Positions 44,293 to 55,558 of a stretch of 63,701 nucleotides of DNA are shown here, in pieces; the first letter of the stretch is position 1; the number at the start of each line of letters is the position of its first letter. The stretch is from the NCBI RefSeq assembly GCF_022968795.1, contig NZ_JALJRB010000028.1, forward strand, positions 1-63,701, in the 5' to 3' direction. A model generated the notes under the pieces. That model saw only the letters and a list, made by a program, of their open reading frames with translations. It made no database searches and was not told the origin of the DNA. The position numbers were made by a program, and so were the translations under genes. Source of the DNA: Desulfatitalea alkaliphila. GTDB lineage: Bacteria > Desulfobacterota > Desulfobacteria > Desulfobacterales > Desulfosarcinaceae.

Positions 44293-45603
44293 ATGCGATG
44301 GATAGCCCTGTGCATAACCGCCCTGATGCTGCTGATGCTGCCGACCCTTGGGGGGGCCGTGGAAGAGGCCGACCGCGGTCAAATCATGACCGTGACCGTG
44401 GCCGACCCCATCGGCCCGGGCGTGGCGGAATTCATCGAAGATGCCATTGAAACCGCATCGACCCACCAGGCCGCCAGCCTGGTGATCCTGCTCGATACAC
44501 CGGGCGGCAGCGTGGAGGCCATGCGCAAAATCGTGCAAGCCATCTACGGCAGCCTGGTGCCGGTGGTGGTCTATGTTTCGCCCAGCGGGGCGCGGGCCGC
44601 CTCGGCCGGGGTGATGATCACCATGGCGGCGGACATCGCGGCCATGGCGCCGGGCACCAATATCGGTGCCGCCCATCCCGTGGGCGCCGGCGGCCAGGGG
44701 TTGGATGAGACCATGGCCGAAAAGGTGGTCAGCGATCTGGTGGCCTTCACCAAGGGCATCGCCGAGCGGCGCAATCGCAACGCGGAGTGGGCCGAAAAGG
44801 CGGTGCGCGAAAGTGTTTCGGTGACCGCCGACGAAGCGCTGGAATTGAACGTGATCGATCTGGTGGCTACCGATCTGGACGACCTGATCGCCCAGTTGCA
44901 GGGTCGCGAGGTCAGCGACAAGGGCGTAGTGCTCGAATTGGAAGGGTTGCAGGTGGTGGAGATCGAACCCAACCTGCGGACCCGCATTCTCAAGATCATC
45001 AGCGATCCCAACATCGCCTACATCCTCTTTATGATCGGGCTGGCGGGGCTTTACTTCGAACTGTCCAATCCCGGGGCCATCTTTCCGGGGGTGGTGGGGG
45101 CCATCGCTCTGATTCTGGCCTTTTTCGCCTTCCAGACCCTGCCGGTCAACATCGCCGGCATTTTGCTGATTCTGCTGTCCGCCGTGCTGTTCATCCTGGA
45201 GATCAAAGTGACCAGCTACGGCATGCTCAGCGTGGCCGGCGTTATCTCCATGCTCCTCGGTTCCATGATGCTGTTCAAGGGGGCCGGGCCCGAATTCCAA
45301 GTGGCCTGGCGCGTGATGATTCCCACGGTGACGGCCATCAGCGGCTTTTTCATCATGGCGGTCACCCTGGTGGTGCGGGCCCATGTGCGCCGCCCCTACA
45401 CCGGCAGCGAAGGGCTGGTGGGCGAAGTGGGCCTGGTCAAGCAGGTCAACGGTGCTGAAGGCAAGGTGCAGGTCCACGGCGAACTGTGGCGGGCACGCTT
45501 CGATGGACCGGTGCAGCTGGGGGACAAGGTGCGGGTCACGGCGGTGGAGGGGCTTGTGTTGACCGCCCGGCCCGCCGATGAGGCCGGCGGCCGGAACCGC
45601 TAG
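44293..45603 (+). CDS. nfeD: NfeD-type membrane-bound serine protease
   Basis: 436 aa long-form NfeD. Signal peptide, ClpP-class protease domain (LLDTPGGSVEAM, catalytic Ser98 in SPSGARAASAG, likely Lys143), four to five TM helices (about 225-365), and a C-terminal OB-fold NfeD domain. It cleaves the C-terminus of the SPFH partner (stomatin/slipin) in archaeal relatives. The slipin gene is next, after a 179-nt gap with no gene, fitting that partnership. Confidence 0.92.
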   Translation: MRWIALCITALMLLMLPTLGGAVEEADRGQIMTVTVADPIGPGVAEFIEDAIETASTHQAASLVILLDTPGGSVEAMRKIVQAIYGSLVPVVVYVSPSGARAASAGVMITMAADIAAMAPGTNIGAAHPVGAGGQGLDETMAEKVVSDLVAFTKGIAERRNRNAEWAEKAVRESVSVTADEALELNVIDLVATDLDDLIAQLQGREVSDKGVVLELEGLQVVEIEPNLRTRILKIISDPNIAYILFMIGLAGLYFELSNPGAIFPGVVGAIALILAFFAFQTLPVNIAGILLILLSAVLFILEIKVTSYGMLSVAGVISMLLGSMMLFKGAGPEFQVAWRVMIPTVTAISGFFIMAVTLVVRAHVRRPYTGSEGLVGEVGLVKQVNGAEGKVQVHGELWRARFDGPVQLGDKVRVTAVEGLVLTARPADEAGGRNR

Positions 45604-45782
45604 CGCGCCGTTTGCCGGGTCCCCTCGCGGATGCAACACATCGGTGCCGTCGACCACCAAACCATCCGGGCAAAAGCCGGCACCGACATCGATTCCTGAA
45701 CCCTTAACGCGCGCGACAATCGGCTTGTCGCTTCGGTGCGCGTTCGTAACACACCACCATGCAATGAGAAAGAGAGGTCGGC

Positions 45783-46526
45783 ATGCTCACACCCGTTATC
45801 ACCATTGTCGTACTGGTGCTTTTCTTTTTATATTCCGCCATCAAGGTTTTGAACGAATATGAACGGGGCGTCATTTTCCGTCTGGGGCGGGTGATCAAGG
45901 CCAAAGGGCCGGGACTGATCATCCTGATTCCGGTCATCGATCGCATGGTCAAGGTGAGCATGCGCCTGGTGGCCTCCGATGTGGATCCCCAGGACGTGAT
46001 CACCCGGGACAACGTCTCGGTGCAGGTCAACGCGGTGATCTATTTTCGGGTGGTCAACCCCGTCAAAGCCATCGTGGAGGTGGAACACTACGCCTACGCC
46101 ATGTCCCAGTTGGCCCAGACCACCTTGCGCAGCGTTTGCGGCCAGGCGGAGCTGGACGAGCTGCTCAGTGAACGGGACAAGATCAACGCCCAGTTGCAGG
46201 AGATTCTCGACACCCACACCGATCCCTGGGGCATCAAGGTGGCCACGGTGGAGCTCAAGCACATCGACCTGCCCACGGAGATGCAGCGCGCCATGGCCAA
46301 GCAGGCCGAAGCCGAGCGCGAACGGCGGGCGAAGGTGATCAACGCGGAAGGCGAATTCCAGGCCGCCCAAAGGTTGGCCGATGCAGCGGAAATCATCGCC
46401 CATCATCCCATGGCCCTGCAATTGCGCTACCTGCAAACCATGCGCGAGATGGCCAACCAGAGCAACGCCACCATCGTTCCTCTGCCCCTCGACCTGCTCA
46501 GGGGGGCCTTGGGCGGCAAGTCCTGA
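45783..46526 (+). CDS. slipin family SPFH membrane protein
   Basis: 247 aa. One N-terminal TM hairpin ([15 protein letters not shown]), then the band-7 domain: [55 protein letters not shown], and a C-terminal coiled coil with [22 protein letters not shown]. It assembles in membrane microdomains. It pairs with NfeD upstream. Confidence 0.93.
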   Translation: MLTPVITIVVLVLFFLYSAIKVLNEYERGVIFRLGRVIKAKGPGLIILIPVIDRMVKVSMRLVASDVDPQDVITRDNVSVQVNAVIYFRVVNPVKAIVEVEHYAYAMSQLAQTTLRSVCGQAELDELLSERDKINAQLQEILDTHTDPWGIKVATVELKHIDLPTEMQRAMAKQAEAERERRAKVINAEGEFQAAQRLADAAEIIAHHPMALQLRYLQTMREMANQSNATIVPLPLDLLRGALGGKS

Positions 46527-46583
46527 GCGACAGTTCAACATAGGTAAAGCAAGCCCTAAGCACGGCGACGGCCCAATGCCCGG

Positions 46584-46612
46584 TTGACAATTCCCTGCGC
46601 CATAGGTTAGTT
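46584..46612 (+). promoter_or_regulatory. promoter for the Rho-N protein
   Basis: TTGACA (46584-46589), a 17-bp spacer and TTAGTT (46607-46612). It lies about 240 bp ahead of the start codon, giving a long untranslated leader. The -35 is perfect and the -10 moderate. Confidence 0.5.
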
Positions 46613-46756
46613 AGTGCCCATCCGGCAAGGGTATGGTACGGTCGCCGCCGCCGGCCTCGTTTGCAAGGGGCTCGCAGCCACCGCCCGCTGTTTGCGGTTG
46701 CCGAATCACCGCGGCTGAAATTCGCGCCGCAGGCGATGCTTTAGGGAAGGAAACGA

Positions 46757-46809
46757 GTCGCAAATTTTCGTCGCGGAGGCTCCACGGGCCTCCGCAGGTG
46801 CTTTGCGAC
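46757..46809 (+). other. two-tier hairpin in the Rho-N gene leader
   Basis: The outer stem GTCGCAAA (46757-46764) pairs with TTTGCGAC (46802-46809). The inner stem GCGGAGGC (46773-46780) pairs with GCCTCCGC (46788-46795). Both are perfect. It ends 42 nt before the ATG. There is no U-run, so it looks like a cis-regulatory RNA structure rather than a terminator. No known riboswitch motif is recognised. Confidence 0.5.
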
Positions 46810-46850
46810 ACCGGAACCCAATTCAATCGAACCAAGGAGAAGGATGGACC

Positions 46851-47177
46851 ATGGGGGCCAAAAAAAAAGGTGACAAAGAAAAACCGCTGGAGAAAATGAC
46901 GGTGGTCGAACTGCGTGAGATCGCCAAGCAGATCGAAGGCATCGTCGGTGTGCACGGCATGAACAAGGCCGAACTGCTGACCACCATTCGTGAAGAGCGC
47001 GGGATCGCCGAACCGCCCAAGACCAATAGCAGCGTGGACACCAAAAAGGTGAAGGAAAAGATCCGAGCCCTCAAGGCCAAGCGCGGTGAAGCTCTGGCGG
47101 CCAAGGATAAAACCATTGCCACCCGTTTGCGCCGTCAGATTGCCCGGCTGAAAAAGCAGACCCGGCGCGCGGCTTAA
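46851..47177 (+). CDS. Rho N-terminal (SAP-like) domain protein
   Basis: 108 aa, very basic. Residues about 14-50 (KMTVVELREIAKQIEGI, GMNKAELLTTI) match the Rho_N fold; the tail is a Lys/Arg-rich helix resembling a nucleic-acid binding segment. The ATG at 46851 has AAGGAGAAGG upstream. A stand-alone Rho_N protein is likely to bind RNA or DNA; its exact role is unknown. It has a long structured leader. Confidence 0.8.
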   Translation: MGAKKKGDKEKPLEKMTVVELREIAKQIEGIVGVHGMNKAELLTTIREERGIAEPPKTNSSVDTKKVKEKIRALKAKRGEALAAKDKTIATRLRRQIARLKKQTRRAA

Positions 47178-47251
47178 GCCCGGGCGGACAATGATCCGCC
47201 GGTTCGTGCCGGACCGACGAAAAAGGGGTCGTAAAGGGGCGATACCGTCCG

Positions 47252-48187
47252 ATGACCACCCACTGCCTGATCGCCTGCATCGAGACCTACCTCGAGCGCC
47301 TGGCCGCCGAAAAGGGCTTCTCTCCCCATACCGTGCGCGCCTATCGCAACGACCTGTTGGCGTTCACCGCTTTCCTGGCCGACCGGCCGGCGGACGCACC
47401 CTTGGACCGGGAACAGCTGGCCGGGGTGGGCTTGGACCAGGTGGACGGGTTGTCCCTGCGGCGCTACCTGGGGCAACTGCACGGGCAGAAAAAAAGCAAA
47501 ACGACCATCGCCCGCAAGGTGGCCGCCATCCGGTCCTTCTTTCGCCATTTACACAAGACCGGCGTTTTGCAAGACAACCCGGTGGAGGGGGCGCGGGCGC
47601 CCAAGCACGGCAAGCCCATGCCCACTTATCTGGTGGTGGACGACATGTTCCGGCTGCTGGAAGCAGTGGTGCCGGAGGGGCTCCTCGGACTGCGCAACCG
47701 TGCCTTGCTCGAGACGCTCTATTCGGCGGGCGTACGGGTTTCCGAACTGGCGGGACTGGATGTGGAAGACGTGGATTTTCGCAACGGCACCATCCGCGTT
47801 CTGGGCAAGGGCAACAAGGAACGTATCGTGCCCGTCGGGCGCAAGGCCCTGGCGGCCATCGAGGCCTATCGGCAGGCGCTTGCCGCAGCAGACGTTTCGG
47901 CACCGGCCGGCGGCGCCCTCTTTCTCAACAACCGCATGGGCCGCCTGACCACGCGTTCCATCGCCCGGGTGGTGGAACGCTTCGCCCGCGCCTGCGGTTT
48001 GCCGGTGCCGGTATCGCCCCACGCCCTGCGCCACTCTTTCGCCACCCACCTGTTGGATGCCGGCGCCGATTTGCGGGCGGTGCAGGAGCTGCTGGGGCAC
48101 CGCAGCCTCTCCACCACCCAACGGTACACCCATGTGAGCATCGATCGCCTGATGGCCGCCTACGACAAGGCCCATCCCCGGCGGTGA
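47252..48187 (+). CDS. xerC: tyrosine recombinase XerC
   Basis: 311 aa. N-terminal SAM-like core-binding domain, then the catalytic domain with Arg in [12 protein letters not shown], Lys in [37 protein letters not shown] and the nucleophile Tyr in TQRYTHV. It resolves chromosome dimers at dif. The xerC-hslV-hslU order is a known conserved arrangement (as in the codV-clpQ-clpY cluster), which supports the assignment against a phage integrase. Confidence 0.94.
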   Translation: MTTHCLIACIETYLERLAAEKGFSPHTVRAYRNDLLAFTAFLADRPADAPLDREQLAGVGLDQVDGLSLRRYLGQLHGQKKSKTTIARKVAAIRSFFRHLHKTGVLQDNPVEGARAPKHGKPMPTYLVVDDMFRLLEAVVPEGLLGLRNRALLETLYSAGVRVSELAGLDVEDVDFRNGTIRVLGKGNKERIVPVGRKALAAIEAYRQALAAADVSAPAGGALFLNNRMGRLTTRSIARVVERFARACGLPVPVSPHALRHSFATHLLDAGADLRAVQELLGHRSLSTTQRYTHVSIDRLMAAYDKAHPRR

Positions 48188-48212
48188 TCTCTTTTGTCGA
48201 AGGATGGCCTCC

Positions 48213-48773
48213 ATGAACACTTATGCCGCGAACACCCCCCACGGCACCACTATTCTGGCCTTGCGTCACCACGGCAAGTTGGTATTGGCCGGCGACGGAC
48301 AGGTTTCCATGAACGCCACGGTGATCAAGCACCAGGCGCGCAAAGTGCGCCGCATTTACAACGACCGCATCCTGGTGGGCTTTGCCGGGGCCACGGCCGA
48401 TGCCATGAACCTTTCCGAGCGGTTGGAAGGCAAGCTGGAACGGTACAACGGCAACCTGACCCGCGCCGCCGTGGAATTGGCCCGCGACTGGCGCACCGAC
48501 AAGGTGCTGCGACGGCTGGAAGCGTTGATGATCGCCGCGGACCCCCGGAAACTGTTCCTGATTTCGGGCACCGGCGATGTGATCGAACCGGACGAGGGGG
48601 TCATCGGCATCGGTTCGGGCGGCGTGGCGGCCCAGGCGGCGGCCGTCGCCCTGATGCGCCACAGCAGCCTGGACGCCAGACAAGTGGCCGAGGCGGCCAT
48701 GCAGATCGCCGCCGATCTTTGTGTCTACACCAACCAGTTTTTAACCTTCGAAGAGTTGACCGCTGATGCATGA
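48213..48773 (+). CDS. hslV: ATP-dependent protease subunit HslV
   Basis: 186 aa. The mature catalytic threonine follows HG in [10 protein letters not shown], so an 11-residue propeptide is removed; LAGDGQVSM and [15 protein letters not shown] are family motifs. The ATG at 48213 has GAAGG eight bases upstream; an ATG three codons earlier abuts the Shine-Dalgarno and is less likely. It overlaps hslU by 8 bp. A dodecamer peptidase in the cytoplasm. Confidence 0.96.
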   Translation: MNTYAANTPHGTTILALRHHGKLVLAGDGQVSMNATVIKHQARKVRRIYNDRILVGFAGATADAMNLSERLEGKLERYNGNLTRAAVELARDWRTDKVLRRLEALMIAADPRKLFLISGTGDVIEPDEGVIGIGSGGVAAQAAAVALMRHSSLDARQVAEAAMQIAADLCVYTNQFLTFEELTADA

Positions 48774-50139
48774 TTTGAAACCCATCGAAATTGTCGACCA
48801 ATTGGACCGCTATATCATCGGCCAGGACAAGGCCAAACGATCGGTGGCCATCGCCCTGCGCAACCGGTGGCGACGCCGACAGGTGGCCGAAGCGCTGCGG
48901 GACGAGATCGCACCGAAGAACATCATCATGATCGGCCCCACGGGTGTCGGCAAGACGGAAATCGCCCGGCGGCTCTCCCTGCTCACCGATTCGCCCTTTT
49001 TCAAGGTGGAGGCCTCCAAGTTCACCGAGGTGGGCTACGTGGGACGGGATGTGGAGTCCATGGTGCGGGACCTGGTGGAATTGACCGTCAACGCCGAGCG
49101 TCAGCGCGAGCAGGTGGCGGTGCGGGACAAGGCCCGCACCATCGCCGAAGAGCGATTGCTCGATCTGCTGCTGCCCAAAACGGGGAGCAGTGCCTCGCCC
49201 GGGCCGGATGCGCCTCCGCAAGGGGACGCAACGGCATTGCCGGCCCCCGTCGAAGACCAGGCCTCCACCCGCGAAAAGCTGCGCCGAATGCTGCAGAACG
49301 GCAAGCTGGACAGCCGCTATGTGGACCTGGAGGTGTCCGACCGCAACATGCCCATGGTGGAAATTTTCTCCAATGCCGGCATGGAGGAGATGGGCATCAA
49401 CTTCAAGGACATGCTGGGCGGTTTAATGCCCAAGAGCCGCAAGCGCCGCAAGGTCAAGATACCCGAGGCGCTGGAGATGTTGACCCAGGAGGAGGCCCAG
49501 AACCTGGTGGACATGGACAAGGTGGTGCGCGAGGCCGTGGCCAAGGTGGAGCAGGCGGGCATCATCTTCCTGGACGAAATCGACAAGATCGTGGGCAAGC
49601 ACCAGGGCCAGGGGCCCGAGGTTTCCCGCGAGGGGGTGCAGCGCGACCTGCTGCCCATCGTCGAAGGCAGCACGGTCAACACCAAGTATGGACCGGTGCG
49701 CACCGATCATGTGCTGTTCATCGCCTCGGGGGCCTTTCACGCCATCAAGCCGTCGGACCTGATTCCCGAGCTGCAGGGCCGTTTTCCCATCCGGGTGGAG
49801 CTGGACGACCTGGGCGCCGCCGAGTTCGTGCGCATTCTCACCGAGCCGCGCAATGCCCTGCTGCTGCAATACCAGGCGCTCCTGGAAACCGAGGGGGTGG
49901 CGCTGCGCTTCACCGACGATGCCGTGCAGCGCATCGCCGTCATCGCCCAGGAGGTCAACGAGCGCACCGAAAACATCGGCGCGCGCCGACTGCACACCTT
50001 GATGGAGTACTTGCTGGAGGATTTGCTGTTCCAAGCCCCCGACCCCGCTTTGCGCAGCGTTGAGATCGATGCGCAGTATGTGGATCGCAAGTTGGAGAAG
50101 ATCAAGGGGGATGAGGATTTGAGTCGGTATATTTTATAA
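48766..50139 (+). CDS. hslU: ATP-dependent protease ATPase subunit HslU
   Basis: 457 aa AAA+ unfoldase. Walker [10 protein letters not shown], Walker [12 protein letters not shown], an inserted I-domain with [14 protein letters not shown], sensor region with [14 protein letters not shown] and the conserved C-terminal tail LSRYIL that docks into HslV. The pore-loop sequence GYVGRDVES is present. An IS element sits 21 bp after the stop. Confidence 0.97.
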   Translation: MHDLKPIEIVDQLDRYIIGQDKAKRSVAIALRNRWRRRQVAEALRDEIAPKNIIMIGPTGVGKTEIARRLSLLTDSPFFKVEASKFTEVGYVGRDVESMVRDLVELTVNAERQREQVAVRDKARTIAEERLLDLLLPKTGSSASPGPDAPPQGDATALPAPVEDQASTREKLRRMLQNGKLDSRYVDLEVSDRNMPMVEIFSNAGMEEMGINFKDMLGGLMPKSRKRRKVKIPEALEMLTQEEAQNLVDMDKVVREAVAKVEQAGIIFLDEIDKIVGKHQGQGPEVSREGVQRDLLPIVEGSTVNTKYGPVRTDHVLFIASGAFHAIKPSDLIPELQGRFPIRVELDDLGAAEFVRILTEPRNALLLQYQALLETEGVALRFTDDAVQRIAVIAQEVNERTENIGARRLHTLMEYLLEDLLFQAPDPALRSVEIDAQYVDRKLEKIKGDEDLSRYIL

Positions 50140-50160
50140 AGAAAGATAGTTTTAAGTGTT

Positions 50161-52043
50161 GATGGTCTCGTAAAAAGTCCAAAACGACTCAAGCGGTTGA
50201 AAATTTTATAGAAAAACAAAAATCAGGCCTTGCCTTTTACTTCGGTTTTTGCTATGGAAAAACAAACAATTCAAAAGGTTAAGGTCGAAACTATGATCAC
50301 GGTGAAAAGTCCAAATCAGCTCTACATTTTCGATCCATGGGACTTTCTCAGTCCCAAAAGACGCCAAATGCTCGATACCGGATGGCCGGGGCTGTTCAGG
50401 CAGCACATCCTTCCCACGTTGCCGGTCGATAAGATCATCAAGCATTTTGACAGTCAAGTGGGTCGGCCTTCCAAAGAGCTCTATGCCATGCTCGGTGCGC
50501 TTGTCCTGCAACAGACTTTCGATTTGACCGATGAAGATACGGTCCAGCAGTTTTCGTTCAACATCCAATGGCATTATGCGCTGAACATCACTGAGGATTC
50601 GGACACGGCCAAATACCTTTCCCCCAAAACCTTGTGGAACAATCGCAACACGGTGGCTCGCAACAACCTTGAAGATGTCATCTTCGACAATGCCACCAAG
50701 CAGTTGGCAACAGCGTTCAATGTCGATACGGAAAAACAGTGCATCGACTCGGTTCATATCAAATCCAATATGCGGCGGCTGGGGCGCATCGGCATTTTCA
50801 GTGAATGTATCCACAAGTTTTTGGTCAATCTCAAACGCCAGCACCAGGATCAATTCAACAGCGTCAATCAGAAAATTGTCGACACCTACCTGAGCAAAGA
50901 GGCCCTGGGGTGTTTTTCCAGAGTAAAGCCATCCGAAGCCCGAAAAACCCTTTCACAGGTAAGCAAGGATCTGTTTGAGCTGGTTGAGCAGTTCAAGGCG
51001 ATGAAGCCGGTCGTTTCCATGCACAGCTACAAGTTGCTTGTACGGGTGTTGTCCGAACAGTGCAATTTGACCGGTGATGCGCACAGCCCCGTCAAGCTCA
51101 AAGCGCCCAAGCAGATCGTATCGGACTCATTGCAAAACCCTTCCGATCCGGATGCCACCTACAGCGGCCATAAAGGGCAAGGTTACCAGGTGCAGATCAT
51201 GGAAACCTATTGCGATGATCCGCAGCAAAAGCCGGAGCGCGTCAATCTGATCACCCATGTTGCGCTCGAGCAGGCCCATCGGTCCGATGCCAATGCACTG
51301 GTTCCCGCCATCGAGGCGGCAAAACAGCGCGATCTCAAACCCGCACAGTTGACCGCCGACGCCTTGTACGGCAGCGATAACAACGTCGAATCGGCAAGGC
51401 AACAGGACGTGGAGTTGATCGCTCCGGCCATGGGGGCCGTAAAACAAGACAAGCTGAGCCTTGCTGACTTCCAATGGACCGAACAGGCGCAAGTGCTCGC
51501 CTGTCCCTGTGGTCATGAGCCTGCACGTGTCAAAAAAAGAAAAACCATCAGCGTCGGATTTGATGCACAGCATTGTCAGAGCTGTCCCGACTTGCCCATA
51601 TGCCCTGTTAAAAAAGGCAGCAAGCATTACTTCATCCATTTTAATGCCAAGCAGGCCCGCATAGCGGTCCGCAGACAATACGAACGCAGCGACAGCTTCA
51701 CAGAACAATATCGATGGCGCGCAGGGGTTGAAGCCACCATGTCGGAGTATGACCGGCGCACCGGAGTCAAGCGCCTTCGCGTACGAGGTATGAAGGCCGT
51801 ACGATTATGTGCGGTGCTCAAAGCCTTGGCCATCAACATCTTTCGCACTGCTGCGGCCAGAGCGGCCCGAATGGTGCCGGATCCGGACCCCTGTATGCTG
51901 TAATGGCAGACAAAGGCTGTAATTTTTGTTTTTTCAAAGAGCAAAAGGGCGAATTGTCAACCATTCATTTGCTGATCGATAATTCATTTTACGTATTGCA
52001 TTTATCGTCCTCCAGCTGGGGGCCGACTTTTTACGAGACCATC
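50161..52043 (+). mobile_element. IS1182-family-like insertion sequence
   Basis: The terminal inverted repeats are perfect over about 20 bp: TGATGGTCTCGTAAAAAGTC at 50160-50179 and its complement at 52025-52044. Taking the element as 1883 bp from 50161 to 52043, AAGTGTT flanks both ends (50154-50160 and 52044-52050), which is a candidate 7-bp target duplication. However, the target is itself a heptad tract, so the duplication is ambiguous. One intact transposase gene is inside. The element separates hslU from argB. Confidence 0.88.
50293..51903 (+). CDS. transposase, IS1182 family type (DDE)
   Basis: About 536 aa. N-terminal DUF772-like domain (FDSQVGRPSKELYAMLGALVLQ), DDE catalytic residues in CIDSVHIKSN, LTADALYGSD and GVEATMSEYDRRTG, and a cysteine-rich insert (CPCGHE, CQSCPDLPICP) typical of IS1182. 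No frameshift or stop, so probably active. I start at the ATG 50293, which has AAGGT seven bases ahead; the frame is open from 50230. Base composition is lower in GC than neighbouring genes, as expected for a mobile gene. Confidence 0.87.
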   Translation: MITVKSPNQLYIFDPWDFLSPKRRQMLDTGWPGLFRQHILPTLPVDKIIKHFDSQVGRPSKELYAMLGALVLQQTFDLTDEDTVQQFSFNIQWHYALNITEDSDTAKYLSPKTLWNNRNTVARNNLEDVIFDNATKQLATAFNVDTEKQCIDSVHIKSNMRRLGRIGIFSECIHKFLVNLKRQHQDQFNSVNQKIVDTYLSKEALGCFSRVKPSEARKTLSQVSKDLFELVEQFKAMKPVVSMHSYKLLVRVLSEQCNLTGDAHSPVKLKAPKQIVSDSLQNPSDPDATYSGHKGQGYQVQIMETYCDDPQQKPERVNLITHVALEQAHRSDANALVPAIEAAKQRDLKPAQLTADALYGSDNNVESARQQDVELIAPAMGAVKQDKLSLADFQWTEQAQVLACPCGHEPARVKKRKTISVGFDAQHCQSCPDLPICPVKKGSKHYFIHFNAKQARIAVRRQYERSDSFTEQYRWRAGVEATMSEYDRRTGVKRLRVRGMKAVRLCAVLKALAINIFRTAAARAARMVPDPDPCML

Positions 52044-52095
52044 AAGTGTTAAGTGTTAAGTTTTAAGTTGTGGAATGCTACCGTTTTAATTTTTT
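52044..52095. repeat. TTTTAAG-type heptad tract (IS target) upstream of argB
   Basis: AAGTGTTAAGTGTTAAGTTTTAAGTTGTGGAATGCTACCG follows the IS (quoted as tandem 7-mers AAGTGTT, AAGTGTT, AAGTTTT, AAG). Joined to the left flank it aligns with one arm of the repeat at 33677-33720, including the GGAAT.CTA.CG end. It is thus a single-arm member of the same repeat family. Confidence 0.6.
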
Positions 52096-52110
52096 GATGG
52101 GGCGAAGCGA

Positions 52111-53010
52111 ATGAGTGTTGAGAATGGGGTGCCGCGGGCGAGTGTGGCGGAGATATTGATCGAGGCGTTGCCGTACATCCGGCGGTTTGCGGGGATGACG
52201 GTGGTGATCAAGTATGGCGGGCATGCCATGGTGGATGAGCAGCTCAAGGTGGATTTCGCCCGGGACGTGAGTCTGCTCAAATTCATCGGTATCCACCCGG
52301 TGGTGGTGCACGGCGGTGGACCCCAGATCAATCAGGTGTTGGACAAGATGGGCATCCGGCCCAAGTTCGTGCGCGGCATGCGCATGACCGATGCGCCCAC
52401 CATGGATGTGGTGGAGATGGTGCTGGGCGGTAAGATCAACAAGAGTATCGTGGCCCAGCTCAATCAGCAGGGGGTGCGGGCCGTGGGGCTCAGCGGCAAG
52501 GACGGGGGACTGATCCAGGCCAGTAAAATGCAGATCGTCTTCCAGGAAGACATGGCCAAACCCCCGGAAATCATCGACCCGGGGATGGTGGGGCAGGTAA
52601 CCCAGGTGCACCCGGCCATCATCCACACCCTGACCAAGGACGGCTTCATTCCCATCATCGCCCCGGTGGGGGTGGGTGTCGAGGGCGAGACGTACAACAT
52701 CAATGCCGACCTGGTGGCCAGCCACATTGCCATGGCCTTGAACGCCGGCCGCCTGATCCTGATGACCGATGTGGACGGCGTGCTGGACGAAGCCGGCCGG
52801 TTGATCTCCAGCCTGGATGCCGACAGGGCCCGGGAGATGATCGCATCGCAGCAGATCACCGGCGGCATGATTCCCAAGATCGAGTACGCCATCGAGGCGC
52901 TCAAGGGCGGGGTCAAGAAGGTGCCCATCATCAACGGCAAGAAACGGCACGCCATCCTGCTGGAGCTGTTCACCGACCAGGGGATCGGAACGGAAGTGAC
53001 GTTGCGCTAG
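52111..53010 (+). CDS. argB: acetylglutamate kinase
   Basis: 299 aa amino-acid kinase fold. [10 protein letters not shown] (glycine loop), [33 protein letters not shown] and [10 protein letters not shown] are NAGK motifs; a C-terminal [10 protein letters not shown] loop follows. It phosphorylates N-acetylglutamate in arginine synthesis. The long N-terminal helix before KYGG is typical of arginine-sensitive hexameric NAGKs, so feedback inhibition is likely. GGGGCGAAG precedes the ATG. Confidence 0.96.
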   Translation: MSVENGVPRASVAEILIEALPYIRRFAGMTVVIKYGGHAMVDEQLKVDFARDVSLLKFIGIHPVVVHGGGPQINQVLDKMGIRPKFVRGMRMTDAPTMDVVEMVLGGKINKSIVAQLNQQGVRAVGLSGKDGGLIQASKMQIVFQEDMAKPPEIIDPGMVGQVTQVHPAIIHTLTKDGFIPIIAPVGVGVEGETYNINADLVASHIAMALNAGRLILMTDVDGVLDEAGRLISSLDADRAREMIASQQITGGMIPKIEYAIEALKGGVKKVPIINGKKRHAILLELFTDQGIGTEVTLR

Positions 53011-53029
53011 GCGACAGGGAGAGAAGCGA

Positions 53030-54223
53030 ATGGATATTCAACAACTGGCCGATGCCCACATTGCCAACACCTACGCCCGGTTTCCACTGGCTCTGGTAAA
53101 GGGGCAGGGGTGCACCGTGTGGGATGATCAAGGGCGCGCCTATACCGATTTCATCGCCGGTATCGCGGTGTGCAACCTGGGGCACAGCCACCCGGACCTG
53201 GTGGCGGTGTTGAGCGAGCAGGCCCGCACCCTGTGGCATGTTTCCAATCTCTACTACACCGGCCCCCAGGCCGAGCTGGCCGCCTGGTTGACGGCCCACA
53301 GTTTCGCCGACCGGGTTTTCTTCGGCAACAGCGGCGCCGAGGCCAATGAGGCGGCCATCAAGTTGGCCCGCAAGTACTTCAAGGACCAGGGTGCGCCGGA
53401 GCGCTACCGCGTGGTCAGCATGAAGCAATCCTTTCACGGCCGCACAATGGCCACCCTTTCGGCCACCGGTCAAGAGAAGGTGCGCAAGGGCTACGATCCC
53501 ATCCTGGAAGGGTTCGACTACGCCGCCTTCGACGACATCGAGGATTTGAGCTGCCTGGTGGGGCCGGCCACCTGCGCCGTGATGCTCGAACCGATCCAGG
53601 GCGAGGGCGGGGTGGTGGTGCCCGACAAAGCCTACCTGGCCGAGGTGCGCCGGCTGTGCGACGAGACCGGCTGTCTGCTGATCTTCGACGAGATTCAGAC
53701 CGGCATCGGCCGCACCGGCAAACTGTTCGCCTACGAGCATTTCGGCGTGACCCCCGACATCATGACCCTGGCCAAGGCCCTGGGCAACGGACTGCCCATC
53801 GGCGCCATGCTGGCGACCGAAAAAGTGGCGGCGGCCTTCGTGCCCGGCGCCCATGCCAGCACCTTCGGCGGCACGCCCCTGGTGACGGCCGTGGCCCTCA
53901 AGGTGCTGCAAATCCTCACCGAGGAGGGGGTGCTGGAACAGGCGGCGAAAACCGGTGCCTACCTGCGCGAGGCCTTGATGCGATTGAAAACCAAGCACGC
54001 GGCGATCCAGGAGATCCGCGGCATGGGGCTGCTGGTGGCGGCCCGCATCGATCGTCCCGCTGCGCCCATCGTGCGCGCATGCATGGAACAGGGCTATCTG
54101 ATCAACTGCGTGCAGGACAACATCCTGCGTTTCGCACCGCCCCTGATTGTTACCCCGGAGCAGATCGACGGCCTCATGGTCTGCCTGGACAAGGTGCTTT
54201 CAGGCGCCGACAAGCAACGGTAG
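53030..54223 (+). CDS. argD: acetylornithine aminotransferase
   Basis: 397 aa class-III PLP aminotransferase. FFGNSGAEANEAAIKLAR, QSFHGRTMATLSATGQ, EPIQGEGGVV, IFDEIQTGIGRTG, and the PLP lysine in MTLAKALGNGLPIGAM. It converts N-acetylglutamate semialdehyde to N-acetylornithine. Starts 19 bp after argB in the same operon. argC and argJ are not in the window. Confidence 0.95.
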   Translation: MDIQQLADAHIANTYARFPLALVKGQGCTVWDDQGRAYTDFIAGIAVCNLGHSHPDLVAVLSEQARTLWHVSNLYYTGPQAELAAWLTAHSFADRVFFGNSGAEANEAAIKLARKYFKDQGAPERYRVVSMKQSFHGRTMATLSATGQEKVRKGYDPILEGFDYAAFDDIEDLSCLVGPATCAVMLEPIQGEGGVVVPDKAYLAEVRRLCDETGCLLIFDEIQTGIGRTGKLFAYEHFGVTPDIMTLAKALGNGLPIGAMLATEKVAAAFVPGAHASTFGGTPLVTAVALKVLQILTEEGVLEQAAKTGAYLREALMRLKTKHAAIQEIRGMGLLVAARIDRPAAPIVRACMEQGYLINCVQDNILRFAPPLIVTPEQIDGLMVCLDKVLSGADKQR

Positions 54224-54333
54224 GGATTTACATGGCGTGCCGCGGCCCGACGGATCGGCGGCAGGCCCTCACTTGTGACCGTGACGTAAACACATGAAAC
54301 TGCCGGCGCGGCCGGATAAAGGAGCGGACTTCC

Positions 54334-55545
<1,212 letters not shown>

Positions 55546-55558
55546 AAGGAACGCTTAC

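Noticed and set aside
44131-45660. Minus-strand ORF of 509 codons
   Set aside because: Antisense to nfeD; His/Gln/Gly-rich shadow product.
47252-48187. Phage integrase instead of XerC
   Set aside because: Adjacent hslVU and the XerC-type length and motifs fit the chromosomal recombinase; no mobile features surround it.
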